Shown here piece by piece: positions 29,367 through 39,528 of a DNA stretch of 64,000 bases. The first letter of the stretch is position 1. Each line of letters starts with the position of its first letter. Origin of the DNA: Xenorhabdus miraniensis (GTDB lineage: Bacteria; Pseudomonadota; Gammaproteobacteria; Enterobacterales; Enterobacteriaceae). The notes below the pieces were generated by a model. That model made no database searches. It had not been told where the DNA came from and was given only the letters and a program-made list of their open reading frames with translations. Both the position numbers and the translations under genes were made by a program. Location: NCBI RefSeq assembly GCF_002632615.1, contig NZ_NITZ01000002.1:308211-372210 (forward strand), read 5' to 3'.

Positions 29367-30758
29367 ATGACACAAGCAATAAACTCACTGTACCGTCAAT
29401 TACCCGCTATTGATCGATTGCTGCGGGAGCCAGAAATCATCTCGTTGACAGCGCATCATGGGCAGACGCGAGTGGTAGATATATTGCGGGAAATGCAGGA
29501 GCAGGCGCGGTTCAATATTCGGGAACATCAAATCTTGCCGGAATGGAGTGATAATTGGGCCATACCATTACGCCAAAGATTGGAACAGGATCAGATGTCA
29601 GCGTTGAAACCCGTGCTTAACTTGAGTGGCACGGTGCTTCACACCAATTTGGGGCGGGCATTGCTGGCAGAGTCAGCGATTGAGGCAGTGACACAGGTGA
29701 TGCGTTCGCCGGTTACGTTGGAATATTCCCTTGATGGTGCCGCTCGTGGGCATCGTGATCGCGCGCTGGCTGATCTACTGTGTACCCTGACGGGGGCAGA
29801 AGATGCCTGTATCGTCAACAATAACGCTGCTGCGGTTTTGCTGGTATTGGCAACTGTGGCGCAGGGAAAAGAGGTTGTCGTTTCCCGTGGCGAGCTGGTG
29901 GAAATTGGCGGTGCATTTCGTGTTCCCGATGTGATGGTGCAAGCGGGTTGTCGTTTGGTCGAAGTGGGGACGACTAACCGAACGCACTTGAAAGATTATC
30001 AGCAGGCAATTAACCCCGAAACGGGTTTATTGATGAAAGTGCATACCAGCAATTACAGCATTGAAGGTTTTACTGCCGAAGTATCGGGTGAAGAACTGGC
30101 GAAGCTGGGTATCGCATCTCAAATTCCAACTGCCATCGATCTCGGTAGTGGTTCCATGACAGACATGGCGCAATATGGTTTGCCGGCGGAACCGATGCCA
30201 CAGGATTATCTGAGCCGCGGCATCGATCTTGTCACTTTCTCCGGTGATAAATTGTTGGGTGGCCCGCAAGCCGGAATAATTGTCGGTAAGAAACCGTGGA
30301 TTGATGCCATTCAACGCCATCCCCTGAAACGTGCATTGCGGGCAGATAAAATGACACTGGCTGCATTGGAAGCCACATTGCGTCTTTATCAACATCCTGA
30401 GCAGCTTCGTCAAACGTTACCGACACTGCGTTTACTGACTCGTCCGCAAGATGAAATCCATGATATGGCGCAACAGTTACTGCCCAACATTCAGGCATAC
30501 TACAGCGACAAATTCATTGTTCGCGATGAACCTTGCTATTCCCAGATTGGCAGTGGTTCCTTACCTGTGGATCGCTTGCCCAGTTGGGCGCTGACTTTTA
30601 CTGCGATTGATGGGCGTGGCAGTACATTGGAGAAATTGGCTCATCAATGGCGTAATTTGAACAAGCCCGTGATTGGGCGTCTGTATGATGGGCGGTTATG
30701 GCTGGATTTGCGTTGCCTTGAAGATGGAAATGCGTTATTTCAGGCATTATTTTCATAA
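29367..30758 (+). CDS. selA: L-seryl-tRNA(Sec) selenium transferase
   Basis: 463 residues from the ATG at 29367 ([19 protein letters not shown]), the same length as E. coli SelA. With this start the PLP-binding lysine in FSGDKLLGG is Lys295, as in E. coli; an upstream in-frame ATG at 29349 would shift it. It converts Ser-tRNA(Sec) to Sec-tRNA(Sec) with selenophosphate. It lies between fdhE and selB, next to the selenoprotein fdoG that needs it. Confidence 0.96.
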   Translation: MTQAINSLYRQLPAIDRLLREPEIISLTAHHGQTRVVDILREMQEQARFNIREHQILPEWSDNWAIPLRQRLEQDQMSALKPVLNLSGTVLHTNLGRALLAESAIEAVTQVMRSPVTLEYSLDGAARGHRDRALADLLCTLTGAEDACIVNNNAAAVLLVLATVAQGKEVVVSRGELVEIGGAFRVPDVMVQAGCRLVEVGTTNRTHLKDYQQAINPETGLLMKVHTSNYSIEGFTAEVSGEELAKLGIASQIPTAIDLGSGSMTDMAQYGLPAEPMPQDYLSRGIDLVTFSGDKLLGGPQAGIIVGKKPWIDAIQRHPLKRALRADKMTLAALEATLRLYQHPEQLRQTLPTLRLLTRPQDEIHDMAQQLLPNIQAYYSDKFIVRDEPCYSQIGSGSLPVDRLPSWALTFTAIDGRGSTLEKLAHQWRNLNKPVIGRLYDGRLWLDLRCLEDGNALFQALFS

Positions 30759-30794
30759 AAATTCCTCAGAATCGTTGTTATAGGTATAGGATCG

Positions 30795-32714
30795 ATGACT
30801 ATGATTTTTGCCACAGCGGGACATGTTGATCACGGTAAAACGACCCTGATTCGTGCAATCACAGGCGTTGATACGACCCATTTACCGGAAGAGAAAAAAC
30901 GGGGCATGACTATCGATCTCGGTTATGCCTATTGGCCACAGCCAGATGGCTCTTCGGTAGGTTTTGTCGATGTACCGGGGCATGAAAAATTCCTGTCTAA
31001 CATGCTGGCGGGAATGGGGGGCATTGATCATGTTCTGTTGGTTGTCGCCTGTGATGACGGAGTCATGGCGCAAACTCAGGAGCATCTGGCGATCCTGCGT
31101 TTAATCGGGCGGCCTGATATCACGGTTGTACTGACCAAAGCCGATAGTGTCGAACAGGCAAGGATCGAGGAAGTCCGGCAGCAGGTGAGACAGTTATTGG
31201 CATCACAAGGCTGGCAATCAGTGCCTCTGTTTGTGACGACGGCAACAACGTGTGATGGCATTGCCCCGCTGAGAGAACACTTACTGTCTGTCCATCAAAA
31301 TCGCCATTCTTCCCTTCTTCAAAACCCGCAGCAGGAAAAACTGAATCAACGTTTTCGGTTGGCAATCGATCGGGTCTTTACGGTTAAAGGTGCGGGATTG
31401 GTGGTCACAGGAACGGCATTGGCGGGGAGTATTCATGTCGGTGATACGTTATGGCTGACGGGTTGTGACCAAGTTGTCCGGGTTCGTGGCTTACATGCCC
31501 AGAATCAACCTGCCCAGGTTGCGCAGGCAGGCCAGCGTATTGCATTGAATATTGTCGGTGATATCAGAAAAGAGCACATTTCCCGTGGTGATTGGCTATT
31601 AGCGCAAAAGCCATTTTCTCAAAAAATCTGGGCATCACAAAAGTCATTGTCCGCGTCTGAAAAAGTGCTGGTGGAAATTGAAGCGGATGTACCACTGCAA
31701 AATTGGCAATCTCTCCATATCCATCATGCCGCCAGCCATATCACCGGAAGAATTTCATTGCTGAACTCGCTGGCTGATACGCCGGTATTGGCTGAATTGG
31801 TGTTGGATCGCCCTTTGTGGTTAGTTGAAAATGATCTCCTGATATTGCGTGATATCAGTGCCAAAAAAACGTTGGCAGGTGCAAGGGTCATTAACCTGAA
31901 TTCTCCGCGCAGGGGAAAACGCCAGCCTGCATTCCTGAATTGGCTATCACAATTGGCCCGGGCTGTCAGTCATGCAGAGCATCTCATGCTGCATTTACCG
32001 AATGGCGCACTGTCTCTTAGCCATTTTGCCTGGGCGCGTCAGTTGACAAGAAGCCAGATCAATAGCCTATTGGCAGAAGCAAAGGTCGTTATTGCGGATG
32101 ATTGGGCATTATCGCAGCATAATGCGGCGTTAGCGGAGCAAAAGTTATTGCAGGTTTTGGCGGAATATCACGAAAAGCACCCCGATCAACCGGGCTTGGG
32201 TAAAGCCCGCCTGAAACGGATGGCGCTGCCAACATTGGATGAAACGCTGGTTTATACCTTGATCAATCGCTTACTTGAGCGGAAAGCGCTAAAGCAAACG
32301 CATGGCGGGCTGCATTTGCCTGAACATGGGTTGGCGTTTACCACAGAACAGGCAAATTTGTGGTCAAAAGCAGAATCGCATTTCAAGGAGGAAGCGTGGT
32401 GGATACGCGATTTGGCAACTGAAATGGGGGAAGAGGAAGAAACCATACGCCGCCTTTTGCGTACTGCCGCACAATTGGGGCTTGTTATTGCTATCGTACC
32501 CGACCGTTATTATCACCGTCGGTATATCCAGCAATTTGCTGATTTGATCCGTCAATATGATCAGGCTAATGGAGGTATTACCGCGATAGATTTTCGCAAT
32601 GAGTTAGGTATCGGCCGGAAATTAGCGATCCAAATTCTTGAGTACTTTGACCGCACAGGTTTTACCCGCAGGAAAGCAAACTTGCACGTTTTACGGGATG
32701 AGGACGTTTTTTAG
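30795..32714 (+). CDS. selB: Selenocysteine-specific elongation factor
   Basis: 639 residues. GTPase motifs GHVDHGKT (about 10-17), DVPGHE and TKAD are present, followed by EF-Tu-like domains and C-terminal winged helices (LGIGRKLAIQILEYFDRTGFTRR) that bind the SECIS hairpin. It delivers Sec-tRNA to UGA codons such as that in fdoG. A second ATG at 30801 matches the E. coli start better; either is possible. 36 bp after selA, probably co-transcribed. I did not find selC (tRNA-Sec) in the window. Confidence 0.96.
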   Translation: MTMIFATAGHVDHGKTTLIRAITGVDTTHLPEEKKRGMTIDLGYAYWPQPDGSSVGFVDVPGHEKFLSNMLAGMGGIDHVLLVVACDDGVMAQTQEHLAILRLIGRPDITVVLTKADSVEQARIEEVRQQVRQLLASQGWQSVPLFVTTATTCDGIAPLREHLLSVHQNRHSSLLQNPQQEKLNQRFRLAIDRVFTVKGAGLVVTGTALAGSIHVGDTLWLTGCDQVVRVRGLHAQNQPAQVAQAGQRIALNIVGDIRKEHISRGDWLLAQKPFSQKIWASQKSLSASEKVLVEIEADVPLQNWQSLHIHHAASHITGRISLLNSLADTPVLAELVLDRPLWLVENDLLILRDISAKKTLAGARVINLNSPRRGKRQPAFLNWLSQLARAVSHAEHLMLHLPNGALSLSHFAWARQLTRSQINSLLAEAKVVIADDWALSQHNAALAEQKLLQVLAEYHEKHPDQPGLGKARLKRMALPTLDETLVYTLINRLLERKALKQTHGGLHLPEHGLAFTTEQANLWSKAESHFKEEAWWIRDLATEMGEEEETIRRLLRTAAQLGLVIAIVPDRYYHRRYIQQFADLIRQYDQANGGITAIDFRNELGIGRKLAIQILEYFDRTGFTRRKANLHVLRDEDVF

Positions 32715-32882
32715 CTGCTTGTCATAAAATATCTATTTCACAAAATGGCCGTTGAACTCCTTTGAATCTTCGTTGTCTTCATTGAGCGAATTTTCTGCAT
32801 TTTATTTACGGCATATTTGAAAACCTATGCTATTTTCAGCGAGTGATGTCAAAATGAACTCATGTGTGGAATCCAATAGAGT

Positions 32883-34532
32883 ATGAAGAAAAAGATAATC
32901 TCGAAGATTTATCTTGGATTGCTGTTGATTGCTTCCTTGATATTAGTGTTTGAAAAGGGCGGAGATATTTATCCTGCACTGGTGTCTGTCGGCGTATTTA
33001 GCATCATCTTTGGTCTGGTTTTCTTAGTTTCAGCGCGTTGGTTATTTTCGGCGGTGTTAACGGGAACCTTATTTATTATCCTCAAGTTCCTCAATCAGAT
33101 AAAAGTCCACTACTACAAAGAACAACTGATGTTTTCCGATTTGAATGTCATGCTGGACCCCTCAAATCAGGAAACCTTGCGCCATTATTGGCTGGCGGGT
33201 ATTGCGGTAGTGGCGATGGTTATTTGGTTGATATTCAATATGATACTGAGCTGGAAAGCGGCTTCTCCTGTACGAGGTATCAAATGGCGCTTTGCCAGTA
33301 TCGTTTTGATGGCCGCCAGTATTTGGGGTATCAATTTAACGGTCAAAGCCTATTACGCTCAATGGCAGAATGAATTGCCGAAAGGGCGGGGAACGATGAC
33401 TAATATGGTGATGTCGGCCATGGATGCCGAATATCAGCCACCGAAGTTTGGCACATCTGCTGATTATTTCTTGCAACAGGCGAAAAAAGTGATCCTGCCT
33501 GAACCACAGTCAGCCGTGAAACCTGATGTGGTTGTTTTACTGCAAGAATCCACCGTTAATCCCCATCTTTACCAATTACCCGCTAAGGTTAAGTTGCCAG
33601 ATTTGTATATGTTCCAGCGCGATGCGGGTGTCAGCGCCCAAGGCCCGCTAAGGGTACAAACTTTTGGTGGCGGAACATGGTTATCTGAATTCTCTGTTTT
33701 AACGGGATTGAATACGGATGATTTCGGCTCACGCAAAAATGCCGTGTTTTACTTTGTTGTCGATCATCTGCAAAACAGTTTATTCCGTGCGATGAAAGAC
33801 AATGGTTATTACACCGTTGTGCTGACGCCATTTAATAAATCTGCTTATCATGCAGGGCACGCTTACAAGACATTAGGCGTTGACCGGGTGATCCAGCCAC
33901 AAGAGTTAGGCTATCCCGCCAGTATGGGTGAAAACCTATGGACGATTTCGACACAGGATATGTTGTCTTATGTGAAAACTATTTTGGCTCAGGAAACCGA
34001 TAAGCCAATTTTTATCTTCTCTCTGACAATGTTTGAACATGGCCCTTATGATGAGAACCATCATGATGACTATGGTTTGACTGGCAGTGTTGAACATTCG
34101 ACAGCAGTAGGCAAATTTAGTCATTACATGGAAAAAATTATCGCCTCCGATCCGGCCATCAAGGATTTCAGTGAATTTGTTGCCAAGCGCGATAAGCCCA
34201 CGGTTTTCCTCTATTTTGGCGATCATCAACCGAACATCCATTTTGATCATTATCACTCTTCACTACCTGATCCCGCGCATATTACCCAATTTACCTTACG
34301 GGATAATTTAAAACAGGGAACTTCAATCACGACGGGTAAACTGACGGATATTTCTTTCCTGGGTGGAATGATACTGGAGCGGGCCCGCTTGGTTGCGCCG
34401 CCATTTTATCAGGCCAATATGACCATGCGTCATTTGTGTGATGGTGCTTTGGATGATTGTCAGGACAACGCGTTGGTAGAGAGTTATAAGCACTATATTT
34501 ACCAGCAGTTGAATTCGGCAAGTAAGGAGTAA
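32883..34532 (+). CDS. Membrane sulfatase-fold transferase (LtaS/OpgB type)
   Basis: 549 residues. Four or five N-terminal transmembrane helices (about 5-175) are followed by a periplasmic alkaline-phosphatase/sulfatase domain. The likely nucleophile is Thr265 in FGGGTWLSE, and FLYFGDHQPN carries metal ligands. Such enzymes move phosphoglycerol or phosphoethanolamine groups onto glucans or lipids in the periplasm. It stands alone after selB and converges on a methyltransferase gene, with a shared terminator. The acceptor is unknown. Confidence 0.8.
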   Translation: MKKKIISKIYLGLLLIASLILVFEKGGDIYPALVSVGVFSIIFGLVFLVSARWLFSAVLTGTLFIILKFLNQIKVHYYKEQLMFSDLNVMLDPSNQETLRHYWLAGIAVVAMVIWLIFNMILSWKAASPVRGIKWRFASIVLMAASIWGINLTVKAYYAQWQNELPKGRGTMTNMVMSAMDAEYQPPKFGTSADYFLQQAKKVILPEPQSAVKPDVVVLLQESTVNPHLYQLPAKVKLPDLYMFQRDAGVSAQGPLRVQTFGGGTWLSEFSVLTGLNTDDFGSRKNAVFYFVVDHLQNSLFRAMKDNGYYTVVLTPFNKSAYHAGHAYKTLGVDRVIQPQELGYPASMGENLWTISTQDMLSYVKTILAQETDKPIFIFSLTMFEHGPYDENHHDDYGLTGSVEHSTAVGKFSHYMEKIIASDPAIKDFSEFVAKRDKPTVFLYFGDHQPNIHFDHYHSSLPDPAHITQFTLRDNLKQGTSITTGKLTDISFLGGMILERARLVAPPFYQANMTMRHLCDGALDDCQDNALVESYKHYIYQQLNSASKE

Positions 34533-34576
34533 CCGCGTTTTTACTTTCTTCTTCTGTAGTTGCTTCCTCATTATAC

Positions 34577-34615
34577 TATTCCTTCTGTCAGCGATTCAGA
34601 CTGGCAGAAGGAATA
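34577..34615. terminator. Bidirectional terminator
   Basis: A 15-bp stem (34577-34591 with 34601-34615, one G-U pair) with a 9-nt loop between convergent genes. Confidence 0.8.
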
Positions 34616-34618
34616 TGT

Positions 34619-35377
34619 TTATAGATATATGGCGACGATATGGGCGCTGGTTGTAAATCCAGATAATTTTTGCGGCGGAATGATTTCTGCCCTGCACCCC
34701 ATTAACTCAGCAAGATGCTTAATATCCTCATAAGAGTGGATTATTTCTCGGGACTCATATAAATGAGTTTCACCATTAATAATCACTTTTACTGTCATTA
34801 TGGCTTCCCAGGCGGTGTCGCTCCATTCAGGCGGCGTGATTGGCCAATAGCTTTCCACCTTGCCCAGCTCAGTGTCACTGATAACACGTGTTTCTTCATG
34901 TTTTTCGATAATGGCAGTGAATGTGCTGGGTTTATGTACCTGAATGAAAAGTATGCCGTTTTTATGGGAGTGACGTTGGCACCATTTTAATAACCATTGA
35001 ATGGATTCTTTTGTAAAGTAACCAACAGAATATCTGAGCAAAGTGAAAATATTAAATTTCAAATCAGGAGGAATAATCGGCTCATCAGAAGGTAAACTCG
35101 AAACAAAGTAGTTTTCTTCGCGTTGTATACCTTTTGCGACGGAATAGGATTTCATTCCTTCAGAACCATCAAGTGAATAAGCTTTACACCCTAATTGATT
35201 AAATGTCAGTGAATGTCTTGCTGGCCCGGCGAGTAATTCTAATGTGGTTATTTCATGGGGATCGCTGGGAGATGAGAGATCAAGAAGGGAGCGGCATTCT
35301 GCCAGAAATTCTCTTTGGGTTGAAAATGCGTCGTATAACTCAGGATGTTTTGAATATAATTGGCTAATATCGTTCAT
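34619..35377 (-). CDS. Class I SAM-dependent methyltransferase
   Basis: 252 residues. The SAM-binding motif is LELLAGPARHSLTFNQLG (about 46-63), followed by an acidic residue in YSLDGSEGM, which would contact the ribose. The C-terminal half carries strands typical of small-molecule methyltransferases. It is monocistronic, preceded by a 385-bp AT-rich gap. The substrate cannot be inferred. Confidence 0.7.
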   Translation of the reverse strand: MNDISQLYSKHPELYDAFSTQREFLAECRSLLDLSSPSDPHEITTLELLAGPARHSLTFNQLGCKAYSLDGSEGMKSYSVAKGIQREENYFVSSLPSDEPIIPPDLKFNIFTLLRYSVGYFTKESIQWLLKWCQRHSHKNGILFIQVHKPSTFTAIIEKHEETRVISDTELGKVESYWPITPPEWSDTAWEAIMTVKVIINGETHLYESREIIHSYEDIKHLAELMGCRAEIIPPQKLSGFTTSAHIVAIYL

Positions 35378-35762
35378 AAATAATCCCTTGAGTAAAAGGT
35401 GATATGGCCCTTATCGTTTCTTGCACTGCTTTGTCTGCTGTTTTTATTTCTCCCTAATGATTTGAAATCGATTGGTTATAGAAGTGCTTTGATTTTAATG
35501 TTTTGTTTTTATTGATTATTTTGTTTGTGCCGGCCGATTTCTATTAAGGATTTTCTCTTATAAATACTAAAGTAATATTTTTATGATTTAATAGTATGTT
35601 GATCCTTTTTTATTCGGTAAAGGTTATTTTTTAACAAAAAAGTAATATTTTTAATGATAAGAATATAAGTTAGGTTAAAAAATGATGTATAGAAGAGGGA
35701 TTAAATATCCCCCAAAAAAAGGGGAAATAACCTTGATGAACGATAATATATATTAATGATTT
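35378..35762. other. AT-rich intergenic region without a gene
   Basis: No open frame with coding character. AAGTAATATTTTTA is repeated 70 bp apart (near 35570 and 35640). It separates the methyltransferase start from the 3' end of the GntR gene. Confidence 0.5.
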
Positions 35763-36530
35763 TTATGGTTTATAGTTGATGTCAATATTCTGAGGAGAAT
35801 TGAAATCCAACCCATAAATATCACCACGACACAAAATTTCACTGAATTCAATGACATCATTTTGGCTATTCAGGCTGATTTGGTGAATTTGCAGCAGTGG
35901 TGAGTTTTCGGCGATATTGAGCAATATGGCAAGCTCTGCATGGCAGGCAATGGCCTTGATTTTATGATGCACGTTGGTGAGGTGAATATTTTGTTGTTCC
36001 CAATGAGCATACAGGGAACCTTCCAATAATTCTGGGTGAGGCAGGTAGGCTTGGGGAATGTAGGTATTCTCAAGGGAAACCGGAGTGCCGTTAGCAAGGC
36101 GGATGCGGCGCAGTTTGGCAATATACTCGCCCGTGTTAATCGATAATTTTTTCGCTATATCTTCCGGCGCGGGGATAATCTTTCTTGATAACCAATAATT
36201 GGATACCGTTCCTCCCTCTTTAATGATTTGGGAAGTAAAGCCAACCGCCTGATTGAGAGAAGAATTCCCCGGTTTTGCAACCTGAGTACCAATTCCTTGC
36301 TGGCGTATGATCACCCCTTTTTCTTCCAGAAGCTGCATTGCCTTACTGACAGTGACTCGGGATATATTGAGCCGTTCTGCTAATCGGCGTTCGGGGGGTA
36401 AAAACTCATCTACAGCCAATAATTGTTTTTCAATCGCCATTTCGATGGCTTTTTGCAATTGTATATAACGAGGGCTATTGCTTTTCTTTTCAAGTTGTTC
36501 GTGTATCCAGTCAACAAAGTGATTCAGCAT
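35763..36530 (-). CDS. GntR/HutC-family regulator
   Basis: 255 residues. The N-terminal winged helix (RRLAERLNISRVTVSKAMQLLEEKGVIIRQQG, about 47-78) and the C-terminal UTRA ligand domain place it in the HutC branch. It diverges from an NCS1 permease and PfkB kinase operon, which it probably controls in response to the transported nucleobase, nucleoside or a derivative. A TGTACA pair upstream is a possible operator. Confidence 0.88.
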   Translation of the reverse strand: MLNHFVDWIHEQLEKKSNSPRYIQLQKAIEMAIEKQLLAVDEFLPPERRLAERLNISRVTVSKAMQLLEEKGVIIRQQGIGTQVAKPGNSSLNQAVGFTSQIIKEGGTVSNYWLSRKIIPAPEDIAKKLSINTGEYIAKLRRIRLANGTPVSLENTYIPQAYLPHPELLEGSLYAHWEQQNIHLTNVHHKIKAIACHAELAILLNIAENSPLLQIHQISLNSQNDVIEFSEILCRGDIYGLDFNSPQNIDINYKP

Positions 36531-36562
36531 ATTTTTTAACCCCAGTTATTTGATGGCGTAAG

Positions 36563-36580
36563 TGTACATTAGCCTGTACA
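36563..36580. promoter_or_regulatory. Candidate GntR operator, paired TGTACA
   Basis: Two copies of the self-complementary hexamer TGTACA (36563-36568 and 36575-36580) spaced 6 bp apart, 33 bp upstream of the GntR start. GntR/HutC regulators often bind GT-n-AC type palindromes. Unproven. Confidence 0.45.
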
Positions 36581-37132
36581 GCAAGGTATAGAGTGTATTG
36601 GAATTAGATTGGCATCACATAATGACAAAATTGGACTTTCATTGGCCTTCACGGCCCGATAAAGTATAAGTCTTGCTTATATAAGAAGCCGGGAGTTTTT
36701 CTGAAACTACCCGGCCTATTTGCAAGAAATGTATATCCAGTATGTTTCGGGTTACATCCCACAAAGCTGTAGCTCGAAAGACGATGGGTATATAGGAACG
36801 TTATGTGTTCTTCAATCTCAGGGCCGATGTCATACATCGGCCCTAGGGGAGCGTGGTGGAAGGTGTCCTGCTGCCATGTTGTGTATGAAGAGACAGAGAT
36901 TTGATTGGCGCTTTCTTTTGGTTAATCAAATCGAAACGTTGCGCTCTGGTCATGGCGTCATTTTTTGTGGTACTCCGGTCATGCGTGTAAATATTTGCGC
37001 CAACCTAGGGAAAGAGAACCATTGAAGCCATGCCCGGAGCCATTTTTCAGGACGATATCCGGTATCTTCATATTCCCTGCTGAGATAATGGTATAAGGTT
37101 AGTAACGTCAACTCAGATAGGGTTTTTCAGTG
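36581..37132. other. Long divergent intergenic region with two hairpins
   Basis: About 550 bp without a convincing gene. It contains a GC-rich hairpin at 36688-36715 (stem GCCGGGAGTTT with one bulge) and a perfect 11-bp stem with a 3-nt loop at 36820-36844. It is longer and more structured than needed for a promoter, so an untranslated leader, small RNA or old gene remnant is possible. I could not match it to a riboswitch class. Confidence 0.4.
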
Positions 37133-38545
37133 ATGGAAAACATAATGAGTACACAGCAAGATAGTCATCGGTTTTGGAAGGTAGAACGCACAGGTATAAA
37201 TATTGTTCCTCCTTCAGAACGTACAGGTACACCTCTGGATCTGTTTTGGGTCTGGTCAGCCGCCAATATTGGCATTCTCGGCATTGTTTACGGTGCCATC
37301 ATTGTTTCCTTTAAGCTCTCTTTCCTGCAATCCGTACTCGCGGCGCTGCTTGGTCTCTCCAGTTTTGCACTGGTTGGTTACCTCAGTTTCAGCGGTAAAG
37401 TGGGAAGAACCACAACCCTCACCCTTTCCCGCACTATTTTTGGCATCAAGGGAAATATTGCCCCGACGGTGATCTTCTGGTTCATCTCCATGGGGTGGGA
37501 ATCCATCAATATCGTCACCGGCACTTTGACACTTTCCGCTTTATTTCAGGCCTGCGGGCTCCCCGAAAGTCCATTTTTGACGGTGGTTAGCATGGTCTTA
37601 TTTGCTGGTCTGTCAATTGGTGTCACTTTGCTGGGAAAAGAGATGGTCATTGCTTTGCAGCGGTGGGTTATCCAGATTTTTGGTGTAATGACACTGGTTG
37701 TGGTGTTCTATATTTTGTTTACAACAAAATGGGAAGCGGTATTGACCATGCCATCGGGCAGTTGGTTAACCGGGTTCCTGCCAGCCGTTTCTGTTGTTGC
37801 TGCCGGGAGTGGCATTGCATGGGCTGCAACGAGCGCTGATTATAGTCGCTATCAGCATGAAAACGCCTCCAAAGTAAAAATTTTCACAGCGGTAACCGCG
37901 GGCGGAATGATCCCTCTGGTACTGCTCTTGTTTGCGGGAATTTTGCTTTCCGTCCAATTACCTGACCTGCCCAAATCCGAGAATCCTATTGCTCACATTG
38001 GTTCTATTTTGCCGGATTGGATGTTGATCCCTTACTTAATGACAGCAATCGCAGGCATAGTCATCATGGCAGTGATGAGCCTCTATTCTGCCAGCTTGAA
38101 TTTGTTGACATTGGGGATAAAAGTTAAGCGGGTTCATGCGGTTGCCATTGATTCGATGATTGTGCTGAGTGTCGCGATTTATACCCTTTTTGTTACCGGT
38201 GACTTTATGGGGCCATTTATCGCATTTCTGATATTCTGCGGCGTGTTTTTAGTCTCGTGGGAAGCGATATTCCTGCTTGATTATATTGTCATCAGTCGTA
38301 ATCAGGGTTATTGCACGGACAAATTGTTTAATTACATTGGCCCGAATGGCGGCATTAAATGGATCCCCATATTGTGCTGGCTATTGGGGGCATTGGCTGG
38401 TTTTCTGGTGACGCAAAATGATTTCATCAGTGGCCCGTGGGCAGTGGGAATTTTCGCGAATTCCAGCCTTGGTCTATTCTTGTCATTTTTCGTCAGTTTT
38501 ATCTGTTATGGTCTGTATTTAATGCTGAATAGGTATAAAAAATGA
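37133..38545 (+). CDS. NCS1-family nucleobase/cation symporter
   Basis: 470 residues with about 12 transmembrane segments and the NCS1 features FWVWSAANIGILG (about 35) and AATSADYSRY (about 228-237). NCS1 transporters import nucleobases, allantoin, hydantoins or related compounds. ATG codons at 37133 and 37145 are both in frame, and neither has a strong SD. Its stop overlaps the start of a PfkB kinase (ATGA), so import and phosphorylation of the same compound (nucleoside or similar) is likely. Confidence 0.85.
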   Translation: MENIMSTQQDSHRFWKVERTGINIVPPSERTGTPLDLFWVWSAANIGILGIVYGAIIVSFKLSFLQSVLAALLGLSSFALVGYLSFSGKVGRTTTLTLSRTIFGIKGNIAPTVIFWFISMGWESINIVTGTLTLSALFQACGLPESPFLTVVSMVLFAGLSIGVTLLGKEMVIALQRWVIQIFGVMTLVVVFYILFTTKWEAVLTMPSGSWLTGFLPAVSVVAAGSGIAWAATSADYSRYQHENASKVKIFTAVTAGGMIPLVLLLFAGILLSVQLPDLPKSENPIAHIGSILPDWMLIPYLMTAIAGIVIMAVMSLYSASLNLLTLGIKVKRVHAVAIDSMIVLSVAIYTLFVTGDFMGPFIAFLIFCGVFLVSWEAIFLLDYIVISRNQGYCTDKLFNYIGPNGGIKWIPILCWLLGALAGFLVTQNDFISGPWAVGIFANSSLGLFLSFFVSFICYGLYLMLNRYKK

Positions 38546-39465
38546 AGGAGCCTTTACTGCCTGTGGTGGTGGTGGGATCAGCGACAGGGGATATTGTTCT
38601 CAGATTGCCTGAATTACCCCATGATAGTGAATATTGGGAAGCTGAGGAAATTGATCGGCAAGTCGGTGGCTGTGCATTCAATGTTGCACGTGCACTGTGT
38701 CGTCTTCAATCCCCGGTTATTAATGGCATATTTGTTGGTAATGGCATCTGGGGGGAATGTGTTACCGCAGAAATGGAAAAACTTGGGCTAAAAGTCACAT
38801 TACGCCATCCAACAAAAGACAATAGTTGGTGTTTCGCCATGATGAAACCTGATGGTAAGCGTACTTATGTCTCAGTTCCCGGTTGTGACGATAATTGGAA
38901 TAGAGAAATATTGGAGACTATCCCGCTCCCGGAACAGGGATATGTCTACACCAGCGGCTATGAATTGGCAAACCCAACAGCGGATGAATTGCGTGAATGG
39001 TTGTTGGCTTCACCTACTGAACTGACTTTGGTACTGGATTTTGGCCCCCGCCTGATTGATATCGACCCTGAATTTATTCAATCGCTGCCCGCAGACAGAA
39101 CAATACTCAGCTTGAATAAAGATGAGATTGCTTTGCTGTGTGGTATCGGGGATTCAATGATACAGGCCAGCCGCTATGCCAATGAACATGGCTTCACGAT
39201 TATTGCGCGTATAGGTGCAGAGGGGGCATGGATATGCCAGCCAGATCGTGATCCTGAATACGTGCCTGCTTACAAGGTCAAAGTTGAGGATAGGATTGGA
39301 GCCGGTGATGCACATTGTGGCGGTATGCTGGCGGGGTTGTCTCAGGGAATGCCATTACGGGATGCGGTCGATCTGGGAAACCGGGTTGCCGCCGTCGTTG
39401 TCAGTCGTCCGGGTGCCAATGGTGCGCCAACTAAGAGCGAACTGGCAGATTTTATCTTCGGCTGA
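38542..39465 (+). CDS. PfkB-family sugar/nucleoside kinase
   Basis: 307 residues. The N-terminal VVVVGSATGDIV and GGCAFNVARAL (about 47-57) form the substrate site. The C-terminal signature DRIGAGDAHCGGMLAGL (about 250-266) contains the catalytic Asp. It phosphorylates a sugar or nucleoside, presumably the cargo of the overlapping NCS1 permease. The pairing of GntR regulator, NCS1 transporter and kinase suggests nucleoside salvage. It ends before a strong terminator. Confidence 0.88.
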   Translation: MKEPLLPVVVVGSATGDIVLRLPELPHDSEYWEAEEIDRQVGGCAFNVARALCRLQSPVINGIFVGNGIWGECVTAEMEKLGLKVTLRHPTKDNSWCFAMMKPDGKRTYVSVPGCDDNWNREILETIPLPEQGYVYTSGYELANPTADELREWLLASPTELTLVLDFGPRLIDIDPEFIQSLPADRTILSLNKDEIALLCGIGDSMIQASRYANEHGFTIIARIGAEGAWICQPDRDPEYVPAYKVKVEDRIGAGDAHCGGMLAGLSQGMPLRDAVDLGNRVAAVVVSRPGANGAPTKSELADFIFG

Positions 39466-39487
39466 ATCATCTGAAAAATTAAGCAAC

Positions 39488-39525
39488 AAAAAAACCTACC
39501 CAAATGATGTTGAGTAGGTTTTTTT
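39488..39525. terminator. Bidirectional terminator
   Basis: AAAAAAACCTAC pairs with GTAGGTTTTTTT, with A and T runs on both sides, between the convergent kinase and SufR-like genes. Confidence 0.88.
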
Positions 39526-39528
39526 GGA

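Noticed and set aside
36720..37025. 101-codon frame upstream of the NCS1 permease
   Set aside because: It spans a strong hairpin, has no RBS and atypical composition; treated as noncoding.
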